A DNA stretch of 64,000 nt from Mucilaginibacter sp. (GTDB taxonomy: Bacteria > Bacteroidota > Bacteroidia > Sphingobacteriales > Sphingobacteriaceae): the NCBI RefSeq assembly GCF_028288205.1, contig NZ_JAQBOD010000010.1, positions 1 through 64,000 of the forward strand, read 5' to 3'. The translations under genes were made by a program, and so were the position numbers. The notes under the pieces are model-generated. The model was given only the letters and a program-made list of their open reading frames with translations. It was not told the origin of the DNA and ran no database searches. Shown here in pieces: positions 1-7,296 of the stretch (its first letter is position 1; each line of letters opens with the position of its first letter).

Positions 1-60
1 CAATGTCATTAAGTTAAGATATTTGTCATCTCCTTTAGATTAGCTTCAGCAAAATAAACA

Positions 61-283
61 GGTTATTATTATTGTTGAAGCTTTCTTTTTGCTTCTTTTT
101 CTTTGTTAATAACCTCGATTTTTGTGGATAAAGTTAACAGCGGTAAAGGCGCATTATTGTCATCTCCAGGCTTAAAGGCCTATCGTTCGATTTACTCCTT
201 TACCGCTTGTTTTAAACTTAGGCATCAAATAGAAATTAGAGTTTACGAGGCTCCTTAGTAAGGAATTGATGGTGTTTAAAACA
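61..283 (+). ncRNA. Candidate IS110 bridge RNA (5' stem-loop, target-binding loop, donor-binding loop)
   Basis: Three consecutive perfect inverted repeats occupy the non-coding left end: GGTTATTA 61-68 with 107-114 (inner stem GAAGC 77-81/91-95), AGCGGTAAAGG 139-149 with 197-207, and TGTTTTAAAC 208-217 with 274-283. The second loop holds TTGTCATCTCC (157-167), identical to the left flank 23-33, and CTATCGTTCGA (180-190), complementary to the right flank around 1337-1346 apart from one extra base. The third loop holds ATAGAAAT (229-236), identical to the element's right end 1330-1337, and AAGGA (260-264), complementary to the left end TCCTT 31-35. Four guide segments in the correct order and polarity match the IS621-type bridge RNA. 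Expression and ends are inferred. Confidence 0.72.
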
Positions 284-318
284 TGTTAACTGTTTACTCA
301 CATAAACAGTGTAAAGGT

Positions 319-1326
319 ATGGAATTTGAATTTTTTATTGGCATTGATGTATCCAGGAATGAATTGGATTTTGCTATTCAGAAGGGTGAAAGATTGTTAT
401 TTCACCGGGAGATTGTTAATGAGTCGGCTGCCATCAGCGCATTCCTCAAAGAGCTTGGCAGGCTACCGGGATTTGTTATGCATAAAGCTGTCTTTTGTAT
501 GGAGCACACCGGCATTTACAACAATCATTTATTACAGGTGCTTTATAAGAAGAAATCCAATATTTGCCTGGAAGCTGCCACCCAGATCAGGAGTTCGCTG
601 GGAAACATCCGTGGTAAGAATGATAAGATCGATGCCATTCGTATTGCAGGTTATGCCTATGACAAGCAGCATAAACTATGTTTATGGCAACCTAAACGTG
701 AGGTCGTACAAGAACTATCCCATCTTGCTGCTACGCGGTCACGATTGATCTCGGTTAAAAAACAACTGAAGGTACCGCTTAAAGAACATGCTGCCTTCAG
801 TACAAAAAGAACCGGCAGGCGAAACCTGCAGGTCTGTAGCCATTCCTTAAAAGCAATTGACGCAGATATAGCCAGGGCAGACAAGGCCATTGAGCAACTT
901 ATTGCTGGCGATGAAGAATTGGCCCGTATATTCAACCTGGTAACTTCAGTAAGTGGTGTTGGTAAGGTAACTGCTGTACAGGTTATCGTTGCGACTAATG
1001 AATTTAAGGATATTAATAACCCTAAAAAGTTCGCCTGTTATTCCGGGGTAGCCCCTTTTACTGACGACTCAGGAAAGATCATTAAAAAAGCGCGAGTATC
1101 GCATATGGCCAATAAAAAAGTTAAAACGTTATTGCATCTGTCAGCTATTGTCGCCATACAGTACAACCAGGATCTGAAGCTCTTTTATGAACGTAAAGTA
1201 TTACAGGAAAAGAAGAATAAAATGAGTGTGATAAATGCAGTCAGAAACAAACTCATCTTACGGATATTTGCCTGCGTTAATCAGAACAGACCCTACGAAA
1301 AAAATTATTGTAAATTAGTTGTTTAG
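319..1326 (+). CDS. IS110-family transposase (DEDD recombinase)
   Basis: 335 aa from the chosen start. The N-terminal RuvC-like domain shows GIDVS with Asp10, MEHTG with Glu62, and KNDKIDA with Asp102 and Asp105, the DEDD set of this family. A helical linker follows at about 125-200. The C-terminal Transposase_20 domain (about 205-300) carries VSGVGKVTAV and YSGVAPFTDDSG, the latter containing candidate nucleophilic serines. An in-frame ATG at 283 also exists, but it sits in the last base pair of the third upstream stem, so 319 is preferred. The length is normal and no frameshift or internal stop is seen, so the element may be active. The enzyme would use the upstream RNA to choose donor and target. 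Confidence 0.93.
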   Translation: MEFEFFIGIDVSRNELDFAIQKGERLLFHREIVNESAAISAFLKELGRLPGFVMHKAVFCMEHTGIYNNHLLQVLYKKKSNICLEAATQIRSSLGNIRGKNDKIDAIRIAGYAYDKQHKLCLWQPKREVVQELSHLAATRSRLISVKKQLKVPLKEHAAFSTKRTGRRNLQVCSHSLKAIDADIARADKAIEQLIAGDEELARIFNLVTSVSGVGKVTAVQVIVATNEFKDINNPKKFACYSGVAPFTDDSGKIIKKARVSHMANKKVKTLLHLSAIVAIQYNQDLKLFYERKVLQEKKNKMSVINAVRNKLILRIFACVNQNRPYEKNYCKLVV

Positions 1327-1338
1327 ATCATAGAAATC

Positions 1339-1418
1339 GAACATAGTGAGAGATCTATATATGCGCTAAACAAACGGATTGCAATGTATAGATTTCTCGC
1401 TACCGCTCGAAATGACAA
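1339..1418. repeat. Palindromic intergenic repeat (REP-like), left arm split by the IS110 element
   Basis: The intact right arm is at 1387-1418. The left arm consists of 23-32 plus 1339-1359. The arms read TTGTCATCTC-GAACATAGTG... and, on the opposite strand, TTGTCATTTCGAGCGGTAGC..., differing mainly by transitions that keep G-U pairing possible. A half copy of the same repeat is at 21554-21578. Confidence 0.75.
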
Positions 1419-1448
1419 CGGGTTAAAAAAGGTAAGTCTTTCTTAATA

Positions 1449-1485
1449 AAAAATAGCGATGGGCTTTATACTTATCGCTATTTTT
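1449..1485. terminator. Bidirectional-looking intrinsic terminator hairpin
   Basis: AATAGCGAT (1452-1460) pairs with ATCGCTATT (1474-1482), flanked by an A-run on the left and seven Ts on the right. It lies between the insertion element and the toxin-antitoxin pair and would insulate them. Confidence 0.65.
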
Positions 1486-1514
1486 TTATTAGAAATTATC
1501 CGTAAATTTACAAT

Positions 1515-1745
1515 ATGGACCATCTTTTAGAACGAATTACTATTGACCCCAATATATGCCATGGAAAGGCATGCATACGTCATATGCGGTGGCCCGTAGA
1601 AGTAATCATTGATCTAATAGCTTCTGGCATGTCGTTCGAAGAAATTGTTATCGATCATCCCGAATTAGAAAAAGATGATATTTTAGCGTCCCTCGCTTAT
1701 GCAAAAATCACTTTATCAGGTAAATCTTTGTTAGAAATAAGTTAA
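1515..1745 (+). CDS. DUF433-family protein, probable antitoxin
   Basis: 76 aa. It reads MDHLLERITIDPNICHGKAC..., with the ITxDPxxxxGKxxI beginning typical of DUF433 proteins. A compact helix-turn-helix-like segment follows (WPVEVIIDLIASGMSFEEI), with DDILASLAYA near the end. These proteins usually sit directly upstream of a PIN-like DUF5615 partner and are regarded as the antitoxin. Here the next ATG follows the stop codon with no gap. A near-consensus -7 box (TAAATTTA, 1503-1510) ends four bases before the start codon. Function is inferred from family and pairing. Confidence 0.8.
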   Translation: MDHLLERITIDPNICHGKACIRHMRWPVEVIIDLIASGMSFEEIVIDHPELEKDDILASLAYAKITLSGKSLLEIS

Positions 1746-2105
1746 ATGTTTTTTTTAATAGATGTTCATTTACCTATTAGTTTATCTAAATTTTTAAACA
1801 GCCAAAAAGATTGTAAAGCAATGCATGTTAACCAGATATTACAAAAATGGCATACAACAGATGCCGAAATTTGTAAATATGCTGATGATAACTCAATGGT
1901 TGTAGTTACGAAAGATCAGGATTTTAAAAACTCTCATTTCATAAATAAAACACCAAAAAAAGTAATTCGCGTAACACTTGGGAATATTTCCAATACTGAT
2001 CTGATTCGCCTTTTTGATAAGTATTTAGCTTTTATATTACCATTATCTCAAAATCCTGAAATATACATTGAGATAAGTAATGAACAAATTATTGTGATTG
2101 ATTAA
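1746..2105 (+). CDS. DUF5615-family PIN-like protein, probable toxin
   Basis: 119 aa, beginning FLIDVHLPISLSKFL (Asp5, the usual first acidic residue) and later VVVTKDQDFKN, the TxDxDF-like motif of DUF5615/Mut7-C PIN-like folds. These two acidic clusters form the presumed metal site of a ribonuclease. The gene starts right after the DUF433 stop codon, so the two are translationally coupled. Its 3' end overlaps the convergent glycosyltransferase gene by four bases. Toxin activity is an inference; the pairing is well known in Bacteroidota and cyanobacteria. Confidence 0.78.
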   Translation: MFFLIDVHLPISLSKFLNSQKDCKAMHVNQILQKWHTTDAEICKYADDNSMVVVTKDQDFKNSHFINKTPKKVIRVTLGNISNTDLIRLFDKYLAFILPLSQNPEIYIEISNEQIIVID

Positions 2106-2860
2106 TCGTTCGTCCTTCTATTCTTCACCCAATACCACCCCAAATTAAAAGCTATAACCGCATGATTTAAAAGTGTTGGCAATAACCCATAATACCGTTT
2201 CATAATATCAAAACGCTCTGCCAAACTTTGGCGGTGCTTGAGTTTTGACATACCCCCTACTTTGTATTTGGCAACATATTGGTTTACATTAACTATGGTT
2301 TTTGCCTTTTTTGCCGCGCGAAGTATCCAATCTATATCAGCACTTAGCTTATACTTTGGATCATAGGGCTCTGTTAATGAACGCTTGATATAAATAGCCT
2401 GGTGACTTACACTCATGCCATATTTAAAGCTTTTCCAGGTAAAATTTGCCGGCGCGGCATGGCGGCGCTGACCCAGGCTTTTACCTACCTCGTCTATCAT
2501 TTCTGTTTCGCCATAATAAATATCGGCGCCTTTAGCTGTAGCAAAAACATTAGCAACCGTTTCGTCCGAATAAAACTCATCGGCCGAATTCATGAACAGC
2601 ACATAATCGCCGGTAGCAGCGGCTAATCCTTTATTCATGGCATCATAAATACCTTTATCGGGTTCGCTTATTAGTTTGGCTATGCGATCCTTATATCGCT
2701 CTATAATCAGTAATGTGCCATCTGTGGATCGTCCGTCAACAACTATATATTCAATACCGGTATAAGTTTGGTTTATTACCGACAGCAGGGTACGCTCAAT
2801 ATCGCTTACATTATTGTAAACCACCGTAATTACCGATAATATGGGCCTGCCCTCTTTCAT
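2102..2860 (-). CDS. Glycosyltransferase family 2
   Basis: 252 aa, GT-A fold. The nucleotide-sugar binding start is LSVITVVYNN (about 8-17). VDGRSTDGT is at 41-49, and the DxD position is represented by FMNSADE (89-95). SADIDWILRA further on matches the acceptor-side acidic motif of WcaA/WcaE-like enzymes. It probably transfers a sugar during cell-surface glycan assembly on the cytoplasmic side. Its ATG overlaps the stop codon of the upstream GT4 gene by one base (TAATG), so the two genes form a coupled operon. Sugar specificity cannot be read from the sequence. Confidence 0.88.
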   Translation of the reverse strand: MKEGRPILSVITVVYNNVSDIERTLLSVINQTYTGIEYIVVDGRSTDGTLLIIERYKDRIAKLISEPDKGIYDAMNKGLAAATGDYVLFMNSADEFYSDETVANVFATAKGADIYYGETEMIDEVGKSLGQRRHAAPANFTWKSFKYGMSVSHQAIYIKRSLTEPYDPKYKLSADIDWILRAAKKAKTIVNVNQYVAKYKVGGMSKLKHRQSLAERFDIMKRYYGLLPTLLNHAVIAFNLGWYWVKNRRTND

Positions 2861-4125
2861 TACTTTAATATAGATTGATATAGGTCAATATATTGCCTGG
2901 CAACCTTTTCATTGGTATAATTATCCAGCACTTTTTGCCGTGCGTTTGCCGATAGTGTGGCCGCATCGGTTGTGTTAAGGATTTCATCTAACCCCTTTGC
3001 TAAATCGGCAGCAGATCGAAACTCAGCCAAATAACCATTTTGCTGATGGTCTACCATTTCAGGTATTCCGCCTGTATTAAATGCAACTACAGGGGTACCG
3101 CACGCTAAGGCTTCCATAACGGTATTAGGCAGGTTATCTTCTAATGAGGGGGTCACAAATACGTCAACCATACCGTAAATTTCGGATAGCTCTTCCTGCG
3201 ATGTGATAAGGCTTAATTCATGTACTTTAAACGGTAGTTGGGTAACATCAAAATGGTTGTTCTTGCCAAATATCACTACTTCTGTTTTTTCGTTTTGCGG
3301 ATAGTCGGTTTTTAAAATATTCAATGCTTCAATCAAATAATTTATCCCTTTTCGCCTATCGTTTATGTTAGCTGCGCCAAACAAAATGATCTTTGCGGCG
3401 GGGTTAATGCCGCGCTTTTCGCGGGCCACAATATTATTTTGCGGCGAAAAAAGCTCGACGTCAATTGGGTTTGGAATGGATTCTATACGGAAATCTTTAA
3501 GCAATGAACTTTGTTTGGCTACCCCGGCCAACCATTGGCTGCAGGTTACAATAGTTATGTTTTTAGCATCCGCATACATTTTTGCTTTGCGATGCCATCC
3601 TTTACGTGAAATATCGTTCTCGCCCGGGTCACGCAAAAACGGACAGTTGCCACACTCCCGCATAAAATTATCGCAGGTACCGGCATAATGGCACCCGCCC
3701 GTAAATTCCCACATATCATGCAGCGTCCAAACTATTGGCTTGCCGGTATCAACCAACCCTTTTAGGTCGGCAATGGATAGGAAGCCTGAGTTTATCCAGT
3801 GCAGATGCAAAATATCTGCATCCCTTACTATCTGCCTGTTGTGTATACTTACCCCTGTTGGAGCAGTTGAAAAAGCAAACCTAACCGATTTATCTTTTTC
3901 ATGAAAAAACATAAATGGCAACCGTTCATACAAAAAATCAAACTTTGCTTTTAAGTTGGTAATAAAGTTGTTTGCAATCCCTTCAATACGGTCATCATTT
4001 GATTGTTTATACTCTACCAATAACCGCGCGTCAACATTTTGCGAGTCTAAAGCATTTAACAAGCGCATGCAGGCGGCAGCGGCTCCGCCATCCCCATCAG
4101 ATGTGTTGATTAAAGTAACTTTCAT
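2860..4125 (-). CDS. Glycosyltransferase family 4 (WcaC/Gtf1-like)
   Basis: About 421 aa, GT-B fold. The N-terminus MKVTLINTSDGDGGAA matches colanic-acid-type GT4 enzymes. ILHLHWINSGF and a Cys-rich insert (CHYAGTCDNF...CGNC) with four cysteines in the middle are typical of the WcaC group. The donor site shows SLEDNLPNTVMEALACGTP, the EX7E-type motif. A GTG two codons upstream (4131) gives a longer reading frame, but ATG 4125 better matches the family start. A near-consensus promoter sequence (TATACTTG) lies just before it. It is the first gene of a two-gene operon with the GT2 at 2102-2860. Confidence 0.87.
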   Translation of the reverse strand: MKVTLINTSDGDGGAAAACMRLLNALDSQNVDARLLVEYKQSNDDRIEGIANNFITNLKAKFDFLYERLPFMFFHEKDKSVRFAFSTAPTGVSIHNRQIVRDADILHLHWINSGFLSIADLKGLVDTGKPIVWTLHDMWEFTGGCHYAGTCDNFMRECGNCPFLRDPGENDISRKGWHRKAKMYADAKNITIVTCSQWLAGVAKQSSLLKDFRIESIPNPIDVELFSPQNNIVAREKRGINPAAKIILFGAANINDRRKGINYLIEALNILKTDYPQNEKTEVVIFGKNNHFDVTQLPFKVHELSLITSQEELSEIYGMVDVFVTPSLEDNLPNTVMEALACGTPVVAFNTGGIPEMVDHQQNGYLAEFRSAADLAKGLDEILNTTDAATLSANARQKVLDNYTNEKVARQYIDLYQSILK

Positions 4126-4157
4126 TAACACAAGTATAGTAATAAAGCTGAAAGACT

Positions 4158-4186
4158 AAAGCAGAAAGCTTTCGACTTTCTGCTTT
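4158..4186. repeat. Inverted repeat between divergent genes
   Basis: AAAGCAGAAAG (4158-4168) and CTTTCTGCTTT (4176-4186) form a perfect 11-bp stem. A further direct copy of CTTTCTGCTT begins at about 4190. It lies in the divergent region between the GT4 gene and the acetyltransferase gene. It lacks the clear one-sided T-tract of a terminator, and both neighbours read away from it. Confidence 0.6.
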
Positions 4187-4218
4187 TAGCTTTCTGCTTA
4201 TATTATGCCGAAAAATTT

Positions 4219-4226
4219 TACTTTTG
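4219..4226 (+). promoter_or_regulatory. Bacteroidota -7 box for the acetyltransferase gene
   Basis: TACTTTTG fits the TAnnTTTG consensus 28 bases before the ATG at 4255. No convincing -33 element was identified. Confidence 0.5.
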
Positions 4227-4254
4227 ACTATTCAACCCAAAGCGCTTAATAAAC

Positions 4255-4767
4255 ATGAGTTATTTATTTCAGGATTGGCAATCAAACCGAAGAAATTTTA
4301 AAGGGCGACTTGTTTTATTCATGTTCAGGCTGGCATCATTGATTAACCGGTCAATGATAGCAAAGGTTATATTTATACTTTACCTGCTGTTTTACCGCTA
4401 CGCGGTGGAATGGTGCTGGTGCATTGAACTGCCCCGAAAGTTAAAGGTTGGCAAAGGCCTGATGTTGTTTCACGGCCAGGCTTTGGTAATTAACCAGGGG
4501 GTTATTATTGGCGAAAATTGCACATTAAGAAACTCGACAACCATTGGCCATAAAAAACAGGCCGACGGAACTTTTAGCCCATGCCCGCGCATTGGTAATA
4601 ATGTAGATATCGGGGCCAACGTAGTTATAATTGGCGATATTGAAATTGGCGATAATGTAATAATTGGCGCGGGTACAGTTGTAACTAAAAGTGTCCCCGC
4701 AAATAGTGTAGTAGTGGGTAATCCTGCAAGAATACTGGAGAAAAAGGACACTGCAGAAAATATTTAA
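4255..4767 (+). CDS. Serine acetyltransferase-like hexapeptide-repeat O-acetyltransferase
   Basis: 170 aa. The N-terminal half is basic and contains a hydrophobic stretch (VIFILYLLFYRYAV). From about residue 70 a left-handed beta-helix starts: GKGLMLFHGQALVIN, with the probable catalytic His, then TIGHKKQ and repeated [IV]G-x-x-x-x-[IV] turns (IGNNVDIGANVVIIGDIEIG), closing with VVVGNPARIL. It matches WcaB/CysE-type acetyltransferases. Shorter than true CysE and surrounded by glycan genes, it more likely acetylates a sugar than serine. It is followed after 21 bases by a methyltransferase gene on the same strand. Confidence 0.8.
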   Translation: MSYLFQDWQSNRRNFKGRLVLFMFRLASLINRSMIAKVIFILYLLFYRYAVEWCWCIELPRKLKVGKGLMLFHGQALVINQGVIIGENCTLRNSTTIGHKKQADGTFSPCPRIGNNVDIGANVVIIGDIEIGDNVIIGAGTVVTKSVPANSVVVGNPARILEKKDTAENI

Positions 4768-4788
4768 AAATCAGGCTATCATTAATTA

Positions 4789-5535
4789 ATGGATAATAAT
4801 TTAACAGATCGTTCTTTTTGGAAATCTTTTTGGGAATCAAGAGTAGGCCTTATTTTTAATATTAAACGCGATTATATTTTTGGCGATATACTGGCTAAGA
4901 TCATTGCCGAAAAAGGGGCAAAAACAGCCATTGAGCTGGGCGGTTTCCCCGGTTATTATGCCATCTACCTGAAAAAATACCAGGACATGGATACTACCCT
5001 GCTGGATTATTTTATTCACCCGGGATTAGTAAATGAACTGCTGGCTAAAAACGGTCTGCAGGAAAACGACATAAAAATTATTGAAGCCGATCTGTTTACC
5101 TACGAGCCGGAGGTGCAGTATGACATGGTACTCTCTTTTGGATTGATAGAGCATTTTAGCGATACCAAAGCTATTATAGAAAACCATTTACCCTTTTTAA
5201 AACCCGGCGGCACATTGTTCATCACACTGCCAAACTTTAAAGGCATAAACGGCTGGGTGCAACGCAAGTTCGACCTGGAAAATTACAACAAACACTATAT
5301 TGAAAGTATGAACCCTGCCCTGCTTGCTGATTATTGCCGGCAATTAGGCTTAAAGGATGTAGCATCTTATTATCACGGCAGGTTTTCTATGTGGTTGGAA
5401 AATAAAGCTACCCAATCTGCTTTTGCAAAGGCTTTTGTTAATACATTATGGTTTACGGGTAAGGTGATAACTAAGTTTATTAAGTTTGAAAGCAAGATGC
5501 TATCACCTTATATTGTGTTGAAGGCTACCAGGTAA
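4789..5535 (+). CDS. Class I SAM-dependent methyltransferase
   Basis: 248 aa. Motif I is IELGGFPGYYAIYL (about 43-56), a slightly unusual glycine loop. The acidic motif II region has TTLLDYF. LSFGLIEHFSD and LKPGGTLFITLPN are the usual post-I and motif III signatures. The C-terminus has a hydrophobic segment near FVNTLWFTGKVIT. The likely role is methylation of a glycan or lipid-linked sugar, judged only from the cluster. Its stop codon directly abuts the stop codon of the convergent gene at 5536. Confidence 0.82.
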   Translation: MDNNLTDRSFWKSFWESRVGLIFNIKRDYIFGDILAKIIAEKGAKTAIELGGFPGYYAIYLKKYQDMDTTLLDYFIHPGLVNELLAKNGLQENDIKIIEADLFTYEPEVQYDMVLSFGLIEHFSDTKAIIENHLPFLKPGGTLFITLPNFKGINGWVQRKFDLENYNKHYIESMNPALLADYCRQLGLKDVASYYHGRFSMWLENKATQSAFAKAFVNTLWFTGKVITKFIKFESKMLSPYIVLKATR

Positions 5536-6453
5536 TTACTTTTTACCCACGTATTTTATTTGCCATTGCTTAACCAGGCGCATTCCTCTTTGCAATAAGC
5601 TGCCCTTGCGGTTTTTAAGGAAACGTTTAATAGCTTGATGAGCCTTCTGGTTCTCTTTAATTTCTACCGGGAAATATTTAACGGGTTTTGGGGCTATGTT
5701 TACCCCGTACATGTTTTCGATATTGGAATGCACACCTGTACCATCATGCCCTATGTTATGCACCAGGGAATGCGAGGGATTGAGCGTAAGCCCTCCTTTT
5801 AAAAATACAGACGCGTACCAGCGTATAGCCCAGGAGTTGTTCTTACCCGCTTTAAACTGCTGCATTTGTTTCCAGAAATTCATGGTACCATCTATAGAAA
5901 ACTTTTGGATCTTTTGCCGGTCAAACTGCCCTATCAGCTTATCAATATCCGGCTCGAAGTTTTTCCATGCGCGCGCCCATGTGGCCCATCCCCAGCTGGT
6001 AGCTATATGATGAAAAAAAGTTTCGGGCAACGTTTTATCATCCAGCCCGAACATATATGCGCCAATGTGCATCACTGCATTATCCTGCTCATATTTATCA
6101 AGCGACTCATTAAAATATTGCAGGGTGTAAGGTGATGAAAGCAGGTCATCCTCAAATACAATAACTTTTCCAAATTCATTAACCAACTGGGTAACCCCGC
6201 CAATTATAGAGTTGGCAAGGCCCATGTTCTCTTTCCTTGCAATCATTTTTACCGATTTAAATCCGGTAATATCTTTTACCAATGCCCTCACCTCGTAAAC
6301 CTTATCTTTATCTGCAGCAGTTTTTGCACCATCAGAGAATATAAACAGTCTTGATTCCTGGGCCAGTAAATTTTTTTGCAAACAGGCCAGCGTGCGACGG
6401 GTATGGTCGGGCCGGTTATATACAAATAAGGCTATAGGGGCGAGGTTTTGCAT
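5536..6453 (-). CDS. Glycosyltransferase, GT2/GNT-I-like
   Basis: 305 aa. It opens with APIALFVYNRPDHTRRTL, typical of Bacteroidota glycosyltransferases related to GNT-I. IFSDGAKT, VIVFEDDLLSS (acidic metal-binding motif at about 105-115) and the hallmark SWGWATWARAW follow. The C-terminus is basic and probably binds the membrane surface. The ATG directly follows the upstream methyltransferase stop codon (no spacing), so the pair is cotranscribed. Acceptor and donor sugars are unknown. Confidence 0.84.
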   Translation of the reverse strand: MQNLAPIALFVYNRPDHTRRTLACLQKNLLAQESRLFIFSDGAKTAADKDKVYEVRALVKDITGFKSVKMIARKENMGLANSIIGGVTQLVNEFGKVIVFEDDLLSSPYTLQYFNESLDKYEQDNAVMHIGAYMFGLDDKTLPETFFHHIATSWGWATWARAWKNFEPDIDKLIGQFDRQKIQKFSIDGTMNFWKQMQQFKAGKNNSWAIRWYASVFLKGGLTLNPSHSLVHNIGHDGTGVHSNIENMYGVNIAPKPVKYFPVEIKENQKAHQAIKRFLKNRKGSLLQRGMRLVKQWQIKYVGKK

Positions 6454-7227
6454 TTAAAATAATTCGGGTTGCTTATCGGCCTTTTTACACAAAACGGTAT
6501 AGTAATTAGCAAATTTCTCCTCAACTTTTTTACCAAATACAGCCGAGGCCAGCTTTTTAACGTTATGCTCCAGGTCTATCTTTAAATTACTCCAAAGGGT
6601 TTTCGATTTTTTAAGGGTGATATAGGTATAGAATTTGGTTACCTCAGGAGCTATCATGTCGGCCAAATCATTTACCACTTCAAAGCCTTCGGTATATAAT
6701 AAATAGCGCAACGAGGTTGGCGTATAAACATTAATGTGCCCGTAAGCTAAAAAGTGCTTTATGCGGGTATCAACCCCGGCCCTGTAATCGCGCGGGACTT
6801 CAATAATACACATCTTAGCTACACGCTTTATTTCGCGTAACAGCATTCTTTCATGCTCCACATGTTCCAGCACGTGCGAAAGTATGATCAGATCAAAACT
6901 ATCATCATCAAAAGGTAAATGATAACCATCAAATTCCTGCACCGATCTAAGGCCCGGTATGTTTCTTTCCCGGATACGCTCTGCTCCGCTTGCTGATAGC
7001 TCAACTGCATGATATTCAGGAGCAAAATTTTTTCCGGCCAATAACTTTAAAATGCTGCCATCACCGGCACCTACTTCCAGAACCTTATTAAAGGTATATC
7101 CTTTACTAACTTCCAGGATATGTCCAACTTTATATTTGGCCCCAAGCATACGCCATGTTTCGTCATTATTTTCATAAAACGAGTTGTATGCGGTTTTAAG
7201 ATTATCGCTGCTGCTAACTTCTTGCAT
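6454..7227 (-). CDS. Class I SAM-dependent methyltransferase
   Basis: 257 aa. VLEVGAGDGSILKLL (about 49-63) is the SAM-binding loop. YHAVELSASG is the acidic ribose contact, and DLIILSHVLEHVEHE with IIEVPRDYR complete a Methyltransf_11-type Rossmann fold. It is first in a two-gene operon with the GT at 5536-6453. Such methyltransferases in glycan clusters often cap or modify sugars; the substrate here is unknown. Confidence 0.83.
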   Translation of the reverse strand: MQEVSSSDNLKTAYNSFYENNDETWRMLGAKYKVGHILEVSKGYTFNKVLEVGAGDGSILKLLAGKNFAPEYHAVELSASGAERIRERNIPGLRSVQEFDGYHLPFDDDSFDLIILSHVLEHVEHERMLLREIKRVAKMCIIEVPRDYRAGVDTRIKHFLAYGHINVYTPTSLRYLLYTEGFEVVNDLADMIAPEVTKFYTYITLKKSKTLWSNLKIDLEHNVKKLASAVFGKKVEEKFANYYTVLCKKADKQPELF

Positions 7228-7296
7228 TTTTAGTATCCATATTTATCAGCCAAAATTAGCATATAAATATTAAATTGGCTTGGGTAGCCATTTAAA

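Larger units (their letters stand above)
31..1338 (+). mobile_element. IS110-family insertion sequence, complete, inserted in a palindromic repeat
   Basis: About 1.3 kb, with one DEDD transposase gene and a structured non-coding left end. There are no terminal inverted repeats, which is usual for IS110. The ends were placed by reconstructing the target. Joining bases 1-32 to 1339 onward gives TTGTCATCTCGAACATAGTG, followed by the rest of a palindrome arm. That arm mirrors the intact arm at 1387-1418. The dinucleotide TC is then present at both junctions (31-32 and 1337-1338), like the core dinucleotide of IS110 recombination. What is seen is the restored symmetry and the shared TC. The exact end is inferred and could move by a few bases. 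Confidence 0.8.

Noticed and set aside
283..318. Earlier ATG (283) for the IS110 transposase
   Set aside because: It lies at the foot of the third RNA stem, and the added residues are not family-like; the GIDVS domain begins right after ATG 319.
657..935. Minus-strand frame inside the transposase
   Set aside because: Shadow of the transposase codons, no family features.
4470..4751. Minus-strand frame opposite the acetyltransferase
   Set aside because: Repeats of Ile/Thr/Pro mirror the hexapeptide codons; it is an antisense shadow.
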